Positions 1 to 8,496 of a stretch of DNA of 64,000 nucleotides are shown here, in pieces (the stretch's first letter is position 1; each line of letters begins with the position of its first letter). The translations under genes were made by a program, and so were the position numbers. Source of the stretch: JAVVEG01 sp041751425 (GTDB lineage Bacteria > Pseudomonadota > Gammaproteobacteria > Pseudomonadales > Pseudohongiellaceae); the NCBI GenBank assembly GCA_041751425.1, contig JBGSXL010000010.1, positions 37,650 to 101,649 of the forward strand, given 5' to 3'. Below the pieces are notes generated by a model. The model worked only from the letters and a program-made list of their open reading frames with translations, searched no databases and was not told the origin of the DNA.

Positions 1-216
1 GACAGCCCCTTCGTTTTTAGTGTTACGTATTGTAACCATGTGTGTTGTTATTGCAACGACAATAATCACTTAACTATTCTGTCTATCGTGCTAAACGAAG
101 GGCTTGCCTCACGTTGCCATCCGTTTTGTGAAAACAATGGTTTGCGATACCATTCGCTTCCTTTGCCATGACTTGGTTTGTTGGCTTACGCAGATAATGA
201 GAAACGGGATAGAGAC

Positions 217-1008
217 ATGAAAGATCTAACAGGAAAAGTAGCGATTGTGACAGGTTCCGGCACAGGTGTTGGTGCAGCAACTGCGCGGCTGCTGGCTAAG
301 CAGGGATGTCACGTAGTGATTAATTACAGCAGAAGCGAAGATGCGGCCAGGCAGGTTGCTGCCGACTGCGCGAAGCTTGGGGCACAAACATTGGTATACA
401 AAGCCAATGTGGCCTTGGATGACGAATGCCGGGCTATGGCCGACGCCGCGATCGCCAAATGGGGGCACGTTGATATTCTGGTAAACAATGCCGGGACAAC
501 CAAGTTTTGCGATCACTGGGATCTGGAAGGTCTGGACGCTGAGGATTTCAATCGTATCTATGCCGTCAACGTCGTGGGTGCATTCCAGATGATCCGTGCC
601 GTAGCGCCATCGATAAGCGCACAGCCACAGGGAGGTGCAGTGGTTAATGTTGCGTCAACTGCCGCAGTAACAGGAATTGGCAGCTCAGTTGCCTATGCAG
701 CATCCAAAGGAGCATTGGTGACGATGACCTTGTCACTGGCGCGGGCGCTGGGGCCCAAAATTCGCATGAATGCGGTGTGCCCGGGATTCATTCAAGGGGA
801 TTGGTTGCGGGAAGGATTGGGCGATGAGCAATACGAAGCCGCTAAATTGCACAATGAACGCGCGGCGCCACTAGGTGTAACGGCATGCCCGGATACAGTA
901 GCGGATGCGATACTGCATTTCATCACAGGTCCGCAGATAGTGACCGGTGAAACCCTGATTGTTGATGGTGGCAGACATTTGAATTCCACGCCAATGGGGC
1001 GACGTTGA
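217..1008 (+). CDS. Short-chain dehydrogenase/reductase (SDR) family oxidoreductase
   Basis: A 263-residue classical SDR, the usual length for a cytoplasmic NAD(P)-dependent oxidoreductase. The glycine-rich cofactor motif TGSGTGVG lies at residues 12-19, NNAG at 90-93, the catalytic Ser at about 147 and the YxxxK pair at Y160 and K164, so all catalytic elements are present. I chose the ATG at 217 over an in-frame TTG at 178 because the family starts with a short lead into the first beta strand. The C-terminal part has the usual VTGETLIVDGG strand. The substrate cannot be inferred. A small membrane protein follows 70 bp downstream on the same strand with no clear functional link. The family assignment is firm; the physiological role is open (fatty-acid, sugar or xenobiotic carbonyl reduction are all possible). 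Confidence 0.9.
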   Translation: MKDLTGKVAIVTGSGTGVGAATARLLAKQGCHVVINYSRSEDAARQVAADCAKLGAQTLVYKANVALDDECRAMADAAIAKWGHVDILVNNAGTTKFCDHWDLEGLDAEDFNRIYAVNVVGAFQMIRAVAPSISAQPQGGAVVNVASTAAVTGIGSSVAYAASKGALVTMTLSLARALGPKIRMNAVCPGFIQGDWLREGLGDEQYEAAKLHNERAAPLGVTACPDTVADAILHFITGPQIVTGETLIVDGGRHLNSTPMGRR

Positions 1009-1078
1009 ACGTTTTCTTGCTGAACTGCGTATTAATTTCAATCACCTTGTCATTCAATCACCCTGTAAAGAGTAGCGT

Positions 1079-1477
1079 ATGAATACACTCGCCCGTTTTT
1101 TTCCTCCATTGCTGCTGGCATTGAACGGTTTGATTTACTGTGTCATCGGCGGGCTGTTTATCTGGGACCCGGTCAGCTGGTTTGCGACAGCTGGCATTGA
1201 ACTTCGCTCTGCCATTGGCTACACGGAACTGCGCTCAGTCTATGGTGGTTTCATGTTGGGATTTGGCCTGTTTCAATTGATCTGCGCCTGGAATCGCCAC
1301 TATCTGGCGCCGGGATTACTGCTGTTTGTCCTGACCTATGCCGGGCTGGTTGCCGCCCGCAGCTGGGGAGTGCTGATAGAAGAAGCTTACAACCCCGTTA
1401 TTTTGCAGATATATATTGCAGAGTGGTGTTCGCTGGTACTCGGTGTTATTGCCTGGTTTATGCTGAAGAGGCCTTAA
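1079..1477 (+). CDS. Small four-helix membrane protein, DUF4345-like
   Basis: A 132-residue protein made almost entirely of four hydrophobic segments (about residues 8-28, 54-72, 78-94 and 108-128), so an inner-membrane protein. The stretch ending in TELRSVYGGFMLGFGLF resembles the conserved core of the DUF4345 family, where a GI.L.S..G..ELR..YGG pattern sits between the first two helices. It has no catalytic motif and its biochemical role is unknown. It starts 70 bp after the SDR gene and could share its transcript. The 255 bp that follow hold no convincing gene apart from a possible 23-codon frame discussed in the findings. Confidence 0.7.
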   Translation: MNTLARFFPPLLLALNGLIYCVIGGLFIWDPVSWFATAGIELRSAIGYTELRSVYGGFMLGFGLFQLICAWNRHYLAPGLLLFVLTYAGLVAARSWGVLIEEAYNPVILQIYIAEWCSLVLGVIAWFMLKRP

Positions 1478-1732
1478 CCCGGAGAACTCTAAAAATGGAT
1501 GCCCCTATTCTAAGGGAGGTTTACACAATGATCTTCACCGGTCCCTTGCGCTGCTCGCACACCTAGATATCAATATCGTTACAGAGTTCAGCCGCCTTCC
1601 GTGCGCCTGCGAACAGCCCATGGTGTCGCCCTTACTTAGTATCCAATGTGCGTTTAGCTGGAGATGATTGCCTCTGCAAAGCCCCGGCTCTGATCGCACC
1701 ATCTCACCCTGTTTATTTCACGGAGTAAAACG

Positions 1733-3172
1733 ATGAATCAATTGAATATACCTTCAACAGTCATGAAAAGCCTTGCGGTGGCAATCATCCTGGCCAATGG
1801 CTCCGCACTCAGCCATGCGTCCAGCCATCGGGAGGCACCGATGATTGCCGGCCTGCCCCGGCTTGATGCTACCGACCTGTACATGTTCCGCAGTTATGAA
1901 GAGGGGCGGAGTGACTATGTGACCATTCTGGCCAACTATATCCCTCTGCAACACCCTTACGGAGGCCCGAATTATTACGACCTGGAAACCGAGGGTAAGT
2001 ACATGATACATATCGATAACGACGGTGACTCTGTAGCAGACCTTACCTTCACATTCGATTTCTCCACACTGCTGGAAGGTATCAGTGTGCCGATAGGTGA
2101 TAAGCATATGCCCATACCGCTGATCAACATCGGACAGGTAGGCCCTGATGCTGAGGACACCGAGGCGGTCAACTCCCGGCAGGTATACACTCTGACGGTG
2201 ACAGACGGCGACCATCCTGCGGTACGCGGCGACAAGCAAAGTGGAGGTCGCACACCAGCGAGCCAGAAAGTCATGCATGCCGGAACGCAGGCAACGTCCT
2301 TCCGCAAACCTCTCGATTATATCGGTACCAAATCGATTCCAGAGTACGAAGCCTACGCCAATGACCACATATACCCGATCATGATTCCGGGTTGCAGCGA
2401 AGCAGGTCGCGTTTTTGTTGGTCAGCGCAATGAAGGCTTTGCAGCAAATCTGGGGCAGATATTCGATCTGGTTAACCTGAATCCGCTGGGTGCCGAGGAC
2501 GCCGTCGAGAATCCCCTAGACAAGAACAATGTCACTTCCCTGGCACTGGAATTACCCATCTCGTGTCTGACAGAAGGCGATCCGGTGATCGGCGCCTGGA
2601 CCACTGCCGATCTCGATATGGGTAAAGGGCGATCACTTCAGGTTTCCCGCCTGGGTTTCCCGCTTGTCAATGAACTGGTGATCGGACTGCCCGACAAGAA
2701 CGAATTCAATGCCAGTCGTCCTGTTAACGACATCCAGTTCTTCGATTACGTCACACACCCGACGCTGCCTTTCCTGTTGGAAACGCTGTTCCCCGGCGTG
2801 GTCGCGCCACCTGTTCCCCGTGATGACTTGGTACTGGCTATCGGCGGCATCCCCGGACTCAATGCCCCACAGGCAGTCGAGAACGGCACGTTCCCGCCCA
2901 GCGAGATGTTGCGGCTGAACACTGCCATTGATTCGGTTCCCGCCGTCCAGCAGATGAACATGGGGGTTCTGGATGGGGATATCGCAGGTTTCCCCAACGG
3001 TCGTCGCCCGGGTGATGATGTCGTGGATGTCGTTCTGCGGGTCATGATGGGCGCACTGATCAACGACACACCTCCGTTCACTGACCAGACCACCGTCAGT
3101 GCCATGGAATTCCAGTCACAGTTCCCCTACCTGAATACACCGTTGCCGGGATCTGAGTATCAGCAACAGTAA
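1733..3172 (+). CDS. DUF4331 family secreted protein
   Basis: A 479-residue exported protein. A signal peptide spans residues 1-29 with a likely cut after SHA, just before SSHREAP. The motif SSHREAP..AG.P..D.TDLYMFRS and the later IHIDNDGDS are hallmarks of DUF4331, a family of periplasmic or extracellular proteins found in marine bacteria. The function is not established; acidic repeats such as DNDGD suggest calcium binding, but that is inference. The start at 1733 follows a purine-rich CACGGAGTAAAACG ribosome-binding site. The gene seems to be monocistronic: 260 bp of non-coding sequence precede it, and downstream lies a non-coding stretch and then a broken gene on the opposite strand. No frameshift is seen. 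Confidence 0.88.
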   Translation: MNQLNIPSTVMKSLAVAIILANGSALSHASSHREAPMIAGLPRLDATDLYMFRSYEEGRSDYVTILANYIPLQHPYGGPNYYDLETEGKYMIHIDNDGDSVADLTFTFDFSTLLEGISVPIGDKHMPIPLINIGQVGPDAEDTEAVNSRQVYTLTVTDGDHPAVRGDKQSGGRTPASQKVMHAGTQATSFRKPLDYIGTKSIPEYEAYANDHIYPIMIPGCSEAGRVFVGQRNEGFAANLGQIFDLVNLNPLGAEDAVENPLDKNNVTSLALELPISCLTEGDPVIGAWTTADLDMGKGRSLQVSRLGFPLVNELVIGLPDKNEFNASRPVNDIQFFDYVTHPTLPFLLETLFPGVVAPPVPRDDLVLAIGGIPGLNAPQAVENGTFPPSEMLRLNTAIDSVPAVQQMNMGVLDGDIAGFPNGRRPGDDVVDVVLRVMMGALINDTPPFTDQTTVSAMEFQSQFPYLNTPLPGSEYQQQ

Positions 3173-3392
3173 GCGGCAATGGCAGCTTCGTGAAGAGGGG
3201 CAGGGATGCCCCGTTCCGTGCTTCTTTCTAAACCCTGCTTGGTGGGCCAGGTGGGTGGCGATCGTCCGGGTCACGCTGCCCAGCACCATGGCCATCAGTT
3301 CCGGGTAAGCGGCACCAGCTGATCTGTGCAAGGAAACAACAAACTACTCATGATAATCCCTCTGATTACGGGAGTATCATGCGGGCTATTTC

Positions 3393-3777
3393 TTAAGTTC
3401 TGCTTAAGAACTTGGCGATTGTGTTTGCGTTTGTTGTAAGCTGATGCTTGCGTGTCATTTCAAAGGGGTGCAATGTTATCCAGATTTCCCCGCCTTTTCT
3501 CAGAACCCTGCTCATCCCCTTCGTGGCAGACCGGATATGCATGTAGGGCAAACTGACTCGGGAAAAAACCAGGTCAATGCTATTCGCTACAATGGGCAGG
3601 TTATCACCTGAAGAGTTTATAAACGTGATATTTCTGTAATTCGATTTACCGTACTTCAACTGTTCAATATCGATATCAATACCAAATAATTTTCGTGCAG
3701 GATCTTTGTAAATCCCGGTTCCGATAAAAGTTTGTCCGATGCCACACCCGATGTCCAGAATTGCTATATGGTGGATT
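3393..3777 (-). pseudogene. Truncated class I SAM-dependent methyltransferase remnant
   Basis: Reading the minus strand from 3777 gives an open frame that begins right at SAM motif I (AILDIGCGIGQTFIG). It continues through a motif II acidic region (LFGIDIDIEQL) to motif IV/V-like DLVFSRVSLPYMH and RVLRKGGEIWITLHP, then stops at 3393 after FLSRT. An in-frame TAA (complement of 3778-3780) lies directly before motif I. There is no ATG or GTG before motif I, and the N-terminal 40-60 residues normal for the family are absent. The only start, a TTG at 3659, would remove the cofactor site. The C-terminal substrate-binding part is also missing. This is most simply a decayed or truncated gene. An alternative is coupling to the upstream minus-strand frame, which overlaps it by 14 bases. 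Confidence 0.6.
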
Positions 3778-4087
3778 TAAACGAAGGATTGATGTGCCTG
3801 TCGTTATTGGAGTCCAGCGCTGCTCGCTGTTCCTCTAAATGGTATTCAGTCACAGAATCCATTGTATCTGCACGGCTCTGGTGAGTATCAGCCGGAGTTC
3901 CTGGAACAACAGCAGGCGTGACAAAAGCTGTAATCACAACAGCGCTGGCAACAAAGGTGACCCACATGCCGACCAGATGTAATTGGAATGATTCCATACC
4001 CATGCTGCCGTGATCATAGTTCATGGCATCTGCGATTCGGGTTGTTTCCTCCTTGTGGGCTGATGATATTGCCTCAAACCTGTCCAT
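3764..4087 (-). CDS. Putative small single-span membrane protein
   Basis: A 107-residue frame with one clear transmembrane helix (about residues 38-60, LVGMWVTFVASAVVITAFV), a charged N-terminal segment and a polar, acidic C-terminal tail. No family is recognised. It is read divergently from the methyltransferase-acyltransferase fusion at 4167, leaving an 80 bp intergenic space. Its end overlaps the methyltransferase remnant. The first ATG (4087) has no good ribosome-binding site. A strong AAGGAGGA sits inside the frame but 22 bases before the next in-frame ATG (about 4024), so the true start is uncertain. The amino-acid composition looks protein-like, but without homologues the call stays tentative. 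Confidence 0.42.
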   Translation of the reverse strand: MDRFEAISSAHKEETTRIADAMNYDHGSMGMESFQLHLVGMWVTFVASAVVITAFVTPAVVPGTPADTHQSRADTMDSVTEYHLEEQRAALDSNNDRHINPSFKSTI

Positions 4088-4166
4088 ACCGGAGAGGTGG
4101 CTGGGTTATTCAGAGTTTGATCAAGGTGTTTTGCGCCAGTGCAGAAGGCAGGTTATAGTGCCTGCC

Positions 4167-5978
4167 ATGACCTTCAGCCTGCTTAAATTCCCTGCCAGTA
4201 TATATGCTACAGCGCTTGAGCTGGCTTATGGAAAAGCGGAATTCACTGGCTACGGATTGATCGAGAATAATGGCGTTCAGGAATCTGACGCATGCGATAG
4301 TTTGCCTTTGGCACAGCGTAAGCTGGCCGCAGCTCTGAGCGCCAGACTGCCTTCCGCGCCGGCGAGCATTCTTGAAGTTGGCTGTGGCCTTGGGACGTTG
4401 GCAAAAGAGCTGACTGCATCTGGCTACGAGGTGACCGCTTTATCCGATGACGCGGCCGAAATAGCACGCCTGCAAGATGCAAGCGGCGCTAATCTGACAG
4501 CGATTTGCTGCCGTTTTGAAGCGTTCCGGGGCGACCAGATTTACGATGTCATCCTGTTGCAGAACTCTGCTCATTACCTAAAGTCTTTACCCTTGTTGGC
4601 CAAAGCCAGGGAATTGCTATTGCCCAATGGCCGCTTATTACTGGCGGACGAGTTTATAAACAAGGACGATGAAATATTTTCTGATCCCAGACCTGTGCTG
4701 CAATATTTTCTGCAACTGGCAGAGCGATTGTCATTCAATTTGCTGAGACAAACTAACTATACCCTGCAGGCAACAGGATGCATTGAACCGATGCAGCAAT
4801 TGCTGACAGATTTCCGACCCGCGTTGCTGCAGAAGTGTGGCGTTTCTGACAGCGAACTTGACGGATTGTCTTTGTCATTAGCAACAACGCGCCAGCGTTT
4901 TCTGAACAACAAACTCACCTACACGTTGTTGGAATTCAGCAGGGAAAACCAGATCTCCGCTGACTCTGCCGCAAACGACAATCCACTGGCAGATAGGGAA
5001 GTGTATGGTGATATTCACTCATTTCACCCTGATGAGGTCAGCGCGTTGTTTGAGCAAAGCTTTGGCAATCCTTTTGATGCTGATGTTTGGCAATGGAAAT
5101 ATGGGGATGGTCGTGGCAGGGCCGTATGCATTCGCCAGCGTGGTGTTGTAGTCGCCCATTATGGTGGGGCGCCTCGCGACATTCTTTATTTTGGCAATGA
5201 ACATAAAGCCATTCAAATCTGCGATGTGATGGTACAACCAGACAAGCGCGGTTTTTACAGTAAAAGTGGATTGTTTTTTCGAACAGCTGCCACTTTTCTG
5301 GAGCAGCAGGTGGGTAATACAGCAGAACATTTACTGGGCATCGGATTTCCCAACATAAAAGCAATGAAGGTGGCAGTTCGTCTGGGCCTGTATGAGAAAA
5401 CGGATGATTTCATAGAGGTGGATTATCAGGCGCCTGCAACCAATAATGGAAGCAAAGACGACGTCTTGTGTGTAGACAAAGTAAATGAGCATGATCCTGC
5501 GCTTCAGGAAGCAGTAAATGCGCTGTGGCTTAGCGTGAGCAAGCACTTTACAGATGCCATAATCGGTGTGCGGGACTGGCATTATCTTAGCTACCGTTAT
5601 TTCAAACATCCCCGGCAAATAGCCCGGCAACACTACAATTGCTATCGTGTTTCGGATGCAACCGGGAAACATATCGTGGGACTGGTGATAGCCTGTCAGC
5701 ATGCGGAAGCAACATTGATTATGGATATATTGGCGCTACCAGACTGCGTGCCACGTGTTATTTCTTCCGTGCATGCATACCTGAATGAATCTGCAGGACA
5801 TCATACAAAACTGGTTTGCTGGATCAGCAAAGCAAAGTGCCATATTGTGCAAACGGACAATTGTTTGGTCAACGATCTGCGGATAGAAATCCCTTGCAAT
5901 CGTTGGACACATGGTCCGGCAACATCAACCATTGCGGGCAACTGGTGGTTGACTGCCGGAGACATGGATTTCATGTAG
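4167..5978 (+). CDS. Methyltransferase-GNAT-like acyltransferase fusion protein
   Basis: A 603-residue cytoplasmic protein with two apparent domains. Residues about 45-210 form a class I SAM methyltransferase with motif I ILEVGCGLG at 68-76 and a YDVILLQNSAHYL motif IV region. After a helical linker, residues about 290-600 look like an N-acetyltransferase fold: the segments ICDVMVQPDKRG and LLGIGFPNIKAMKVAVRLG match the acyl-CoA-binding and FPN-type motifs of large GNAT proteins. The ATG at 4167 is preferred because upstream starts would overlap the divergent gene. A TTATAG box only 8 bases upstream could imply a nearly leaderless message. A small membrane protein and an acyl-CoA synthetase follow closely, which suggests that an activated acyl group is the donor (inference). 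The substrate is unknown. Confidence 0.7.
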   Translation: MTFSLLKFPASIYATALELAYGKAEFTGYGLIENNGVQESDACDSLPLAQRKLAAALSARLPSAPASILEVGCGLGTLAKELTASGYEVTALSDDAAEIARLQDASGANLTAICCRFEAFRGDQIYDVILLQNSAHYLKSLPLLAKARELLLPNGRLLLADEFINKDDEIFSDPRPVLQYFLQLAERLSFNLLRQTNYTLQATGCIEPMQQLLTDFRPALLQKCGVSDSELDGLSLSLATTRQRFLNNKLTYTLLEFSRENQISADSAANDNPLADREVYGDIHSFHPDEVSALFEQSFGNPFDADVWQWKYGDGRGRAVCIRQRGVVVAHYGGAPRDILYFGNEHKAIQICDVMVQPDKRGFYSKSGLFFRTAATFLEQQVGNTAEHLLGIGFPNIKAMKVAVRLGLYEKTDDFIEVDYQAPATNNGSKDDVLCVDKVNEHDPALQEAVNALWLSVSKHFTDAIIGVRDWHYLSYRYFKHPRQIARQHYNCYRVSDATGKHIVGLVIACQHAEATLIMDILALPDCVPRVISSVHAYLNESAGHHTKLVCWISKAKCHIVQTDNCLVNDLRIEIPCNRWTHGPATSTIAGNWWLTAGDMDFM

Positions 5979-6017
5979 GTGTTGCACGGAGTAACCGTAT
6001 ACTTCGAGGGAAATGTT

Positions 6018-6323
6018 ATGAAAGAACAAAGTGGGCAGAGATTTAAAGTATCGCTGTGGCGACTGATACTATTTCAATTCAAACTGGCTGCGGATGCGAT
6101 ACGCGACTTTCTGCTAAGCCCCATAAGTATCATCCTGTTTATTATAGATGTGGTTCTGAAACCTGATCGTGAAGACAGTTATTTCGAGAAACTGATGCGC
6201 GCAGGTCGCCACTCGGATCGGTTGATCAATCTGTTTGATGAGTATACGGAAGAGGACAGGTTTGCACCGTTTGATCATCAGGATGCTGGTTTCAAACCGC
6301 CCGAGAACAAAAATTCAGACTGA
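6018..6323 (+). CDS. Small membrane-associated protein of unknown function
   Basis: A 101-residue protein with a basic N-terminus, an amphipathic/hydrophobic stretch at about residues 15-48 (including DFLLSPISIILFIIDVVL) and a charged C-terminal half. The ATG at 6018 has a GAGGGAA ribosome-binding site; the in-frame start further upstream does not. It lies 39 bp after the methyltransferase-acyltransferase fusion and 58 bp before the acyl-CoA synthetase, so it is probably the middle gene of a three-gene operon. I do not recognise the family. The position between a transferase and an acyl-activating enzyme suggests a membrane-anchoring or partner role, but that is only context. Confidence 0.68.
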   Translation: MKEQSGQRFKVSLWRLILFQFKLAADAIRDFLLSPISIILFIIDVVLKPDREDSYFEKLMRAGRHSDRLINLFDEYTEEDRFAPFDHQDAGFKPPENKNSD

Positions 6324-6381
6324 ACCGGGATGATTTACAGGCACACAGATAACAAGAAACAATAATAGAAAGGTAAAGACA

Positions 6382-8019
6382 ATGGCTGAAGTAAACATTT
6401 ACGAACAGAATCTGGACAAGAATGCCGCCAATTTTGCAGCACTGACTCCACTATCTTTTATTGAGCGCGCCGCCTCTGTGTATCCTGACCGTATCGCCAT
6501 TATTCATGGAGATACACAACAAACCTGGCAACAAACGTGGCAGCGTTGCTGTCGCCTGGCATCAGCACTAAGGAAGCGTGGGATCGGGGCAGGACACACA
6601 GTTTCCTTCATGGCAGCCAACACCCCTGAAATGTTTGAGGCGCATTTTGCCGTCCCTATGACGGGTGCAATCATCAACGCTCTGAACATCCGTCTGGATG
6701 CGAAAGCAATAGCATTTATACTTGAACACGCAGAGACACGAATTCTGTTTACGGACCGGGAGTACAGTGCCACCATTAAAGGTGCTCTGAGTCTTCTGAA
6801 GAACAAGCCTCTGGTGATCGATATTGATGACCCCTTGTATGAAGGTGGCGAACTGCTGGGGGATATGAACTATGAGGAATTTCTGGCTGCCGGTGATGCA
6901 GATTATCGGTGTTTTCAGGTGGAAGATGAGTGGCAGTCCATTGCACTGAATTATACCTCCGGAACCACAGGCGATCCGAAGGGAGTGGTCTTTCATCATC
7001 GCGGTGCGTATCTGAATGCGATCTCCAATGCTCTGTGCTGGAATATGCCGGCCAATCCCGTTTATCTGTGGACACTGCCCATGTTTCACTGCAATGGCTG
7101 GTGTTTCCCATGGACGTTGGCGGCAGTAGTGGGTACCAGCGTTTGTCTACGCCATGTGCGTGCTGACGCCATCTTTGCTGCTATAGAAAAGCATCAGGTA
7201 ACCCATTTTTGCGGTGCGCCGGTCGTTATGAATGTATTGATCAATGCCGAACCGGAACTGCGAGCAGGTATTTCCCATGTCGTCCATGCGATGACAGCAG
7301 GTGCAGCGCCCCCGGCGGCCGTCATTGCAGGCATGGAGAACATGAATTTCCGCGTCACTCATGTTTATGGCCTGACGGAAACATACGGGCCGAGCGTCGT
7401 ATGTGCGCCACAGGAATCCTGGCGTGATCTGGACATAGACAGCAAGGCGGAACTCACGGCGCGACAAGGCGTGCGTTCCCCGATGCTGGATGAACTGATG
7501 GTGGCGGACCCGGAAACGCTGCTGCCGGTGCCGAAAGATGGCGTTACGATGGGTGAGATATTCATGCGCGGCAATATCGTCATGAAAGGTTATCTGAAGA
7601 ACAAGAAAACGACAGACGCTTCCTTTGCTGGCGGCTGGTTTCATTCAGGTGATCTGGCTGTGTGGCATCCGGATGGTTATATACAGATCAAGGATCGCTC
7701 CAAAGATATTATTATCTCAGGTGGTGAGAATATATCGTCCATCGAAGTTGAAGGTGTGCTGTTCAAACATCCGTTGATTCTGGAGGCTGCAGTTGTTGCG
7801 TGTCCGGATGAAAAATGGGGAGAGGTACCTTGTGCCTTTGTTACATTAAAGACACCTGGTTCGATGAGCAAAGCAGATGTTGTCGCATACTGCCGTCAGG
7901 AACTGGCGGGGTTTAAAATGCCGAAAAAAATTGTCTTTGGCCCAATCGATAAAACATCAACAGGAAAGGTGCAGAAATATTTGTTGCGGGAGCGGGCAGT
8001 AGCAGAACCACAGGACTGA
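6382..8019 (+). CDS. Fatty acyl-CoA synthetase (AMP-binding, ANL superfamily)
   Basis: A 545-residue adenylate-forming ligase that activates a carboxylic acid with ATP and transfers it to CoA. The P-loop-like motif YTSGTTGDPKG is at 191-201, the A5 motif VYGLTETYGP near 331-340, the hinge region GWFHSGDLAVWHPDGY near 415-430, and the catalytic lysine is in DKTSTGKVQKY near the C-terminus. The PMFHCNGWCFPW segment is typical of the medium/long-chain acyl-CoA synthetase group that also contains AlkK- and DmdB-like enzymes. It starts with an ATG behind AAAGGTAAAGACA. As the last gene of the apparent operon with the fusion enzyme upstream, it may supply acyl-CoA to it (inference). The exact chain-length or branched substrate is not predictable. 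Confidence 0.92.
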   Translation: MAEVNIYEQNLDKNAANFAALTPLSFIERAASVYPDRIAIIHGDTQQTWQQTWQRCCRLASALRKRGIGAGHTVSFMAANTPEMFEAHFAVPMTGAIINALNIRLDAKAIAFILEHAETRILFTDREYSATIKGALSLLKNKPLVIDIDDPLYEGGELLGDMNYEEFLAAGDADYRCFQVEDEWQSIALNYTSGTTGDPKGVVFHHRGAYLNAISNALCWNMPANPVYLWTLPMFHCNGWCFPWTLAAVVGTSVCLRHVRADAIFAAIEKHQVTHFCGAPVVMNVLINAEPELRAGISHVVHAMTAGAAPPAAVIAGMENMNFRVTHVYGLTETYGPSVVCAPQESWRDLDIDSKAELTARQGVRSPMLDELMVADPETLLPVPKDGVTMGEIFMRGNIVMKGYLKNKKTTDASFAGGWFHSGDLAVWHPDGYIQIKDRSKDIIISGGENISSIEVEGVLFKHPLILEAAVVACPDEKWGEVPCAFVTLKTPGSMSKADVVAYCRQELAGFKMPKKIVFGPIDKTSTGKVQKYLLRERAVAEPQD

Positions 8020-8036
8020 TTAATCGGTCCTGCAGT

Positions 8037-8186
8037 TCACTGAGAGATTTGTAAAACGTTTTCTACGTTCTCAATTGTTGCGGCTTCTGCCGGATCAGCA
8101 TGGGTATTGCTCAGATAGGCTGCAAAGGCTATGGCCAGCACTACCGAGAATATCAGCTTCAGATTGTCGTCTTCTCTGGGTTTCAT
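8037..8186 (-). CDS. Small 49-residue membrane protein
   Basis: A short minus-strand frame with a good ribosome-binding site: AGGGAGACAATC is placed directly before its ATG. The product has a charged N-terminus (MKPREDDNLK), one hydrophobic helix of about 17 residues (LIFSVVLAIAFAAYL) and a polar tail. The layout fits a single-span inner-membrane protein or a lipid-associated micropeptide. It lies tail-to-tail with the acyl-CoA synthetase, with 17 bp between their stop codons. There is no recognised family. Support comes from the well-placed ribosome-binding site and the membrane-segment architecture only. Confidence 0.5.
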   Translation of the reverse strand: MKPREDDNLKLIFSVVLAIAFAAYLSNTHADPAEAATIENVENVLQISQ

Positions 8187-8496
8187 GATTGTCTCCCTGA
8201 CTTGCATTTAGGTTGTTCCTGTTACTGTGAATGATTGTTGTTGGATCACTTTGTCCAGCGTCCCAGCCACACTGCCGGCCGGGTTGACAATATTAATAAA
8301 GCAATATGCTTGCCATCTTTATAATACCAATAAAAACAAAAGCTTAGATTGTTGCCAAGGCCTCCGTCCATAGCGAAATTCACCAATTATTCTAAGTTTT
8401 TACCACCCATTCTTCACGCAACGTTATTTACTGTCGGAATTCATTGCGCTACTGTCGCTGCTTCCTTTCTTTCAATCCCCGCAAGGAGTTCATCGC
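8187..8496. other. 310 bp intergenic region between divergent genes
   Basis: This AT-rich stretch separates the small minus-strand membrane protein from the plus-strand esterase. It holds a TTGACA (8284-8289) and, further right, a TATAAT (8320-8325), but their spacing of 30 bases does not make a standard promoter pair. The esterase ribosome-binding site (GCAAGGAG, 8481-8488) is at its right end. I see no other gene, repeat or structured RNA in it. Confidence 0.5.

Noticed and set aside
1754..2368. A 204-residue minus-strand frame inside the DUF4331 gene
   Set aside because: Antisense shadow of a gene with a clear signal peptide and family motif; its own translation has no recognisable pattern.
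3194..3232. A GC-rich inverted sequence after the DUF4331 gene (GGGGCAGGGATGCCCC)
   Set aside because: It can form a short stem but has no convincing U-tract or longer pairing, so it is not listed as a terminator.
3116..3331. A 71-residue minus-strand frame downstream of the DUF4331 gene (AAYPELMAMVLGSVTRTIATHL)
   Set aside because: Part of it looks protein-like and could be a gene fragment, but it overlaps the DUF4331 end, has no start signal and no recognisable family, so it is not called.
8284..8325. TTGACA and TATAAT hexamers before the esterase
   Set aside because: The spacing of 30 bases is too long for a single sigma-70 promoter.
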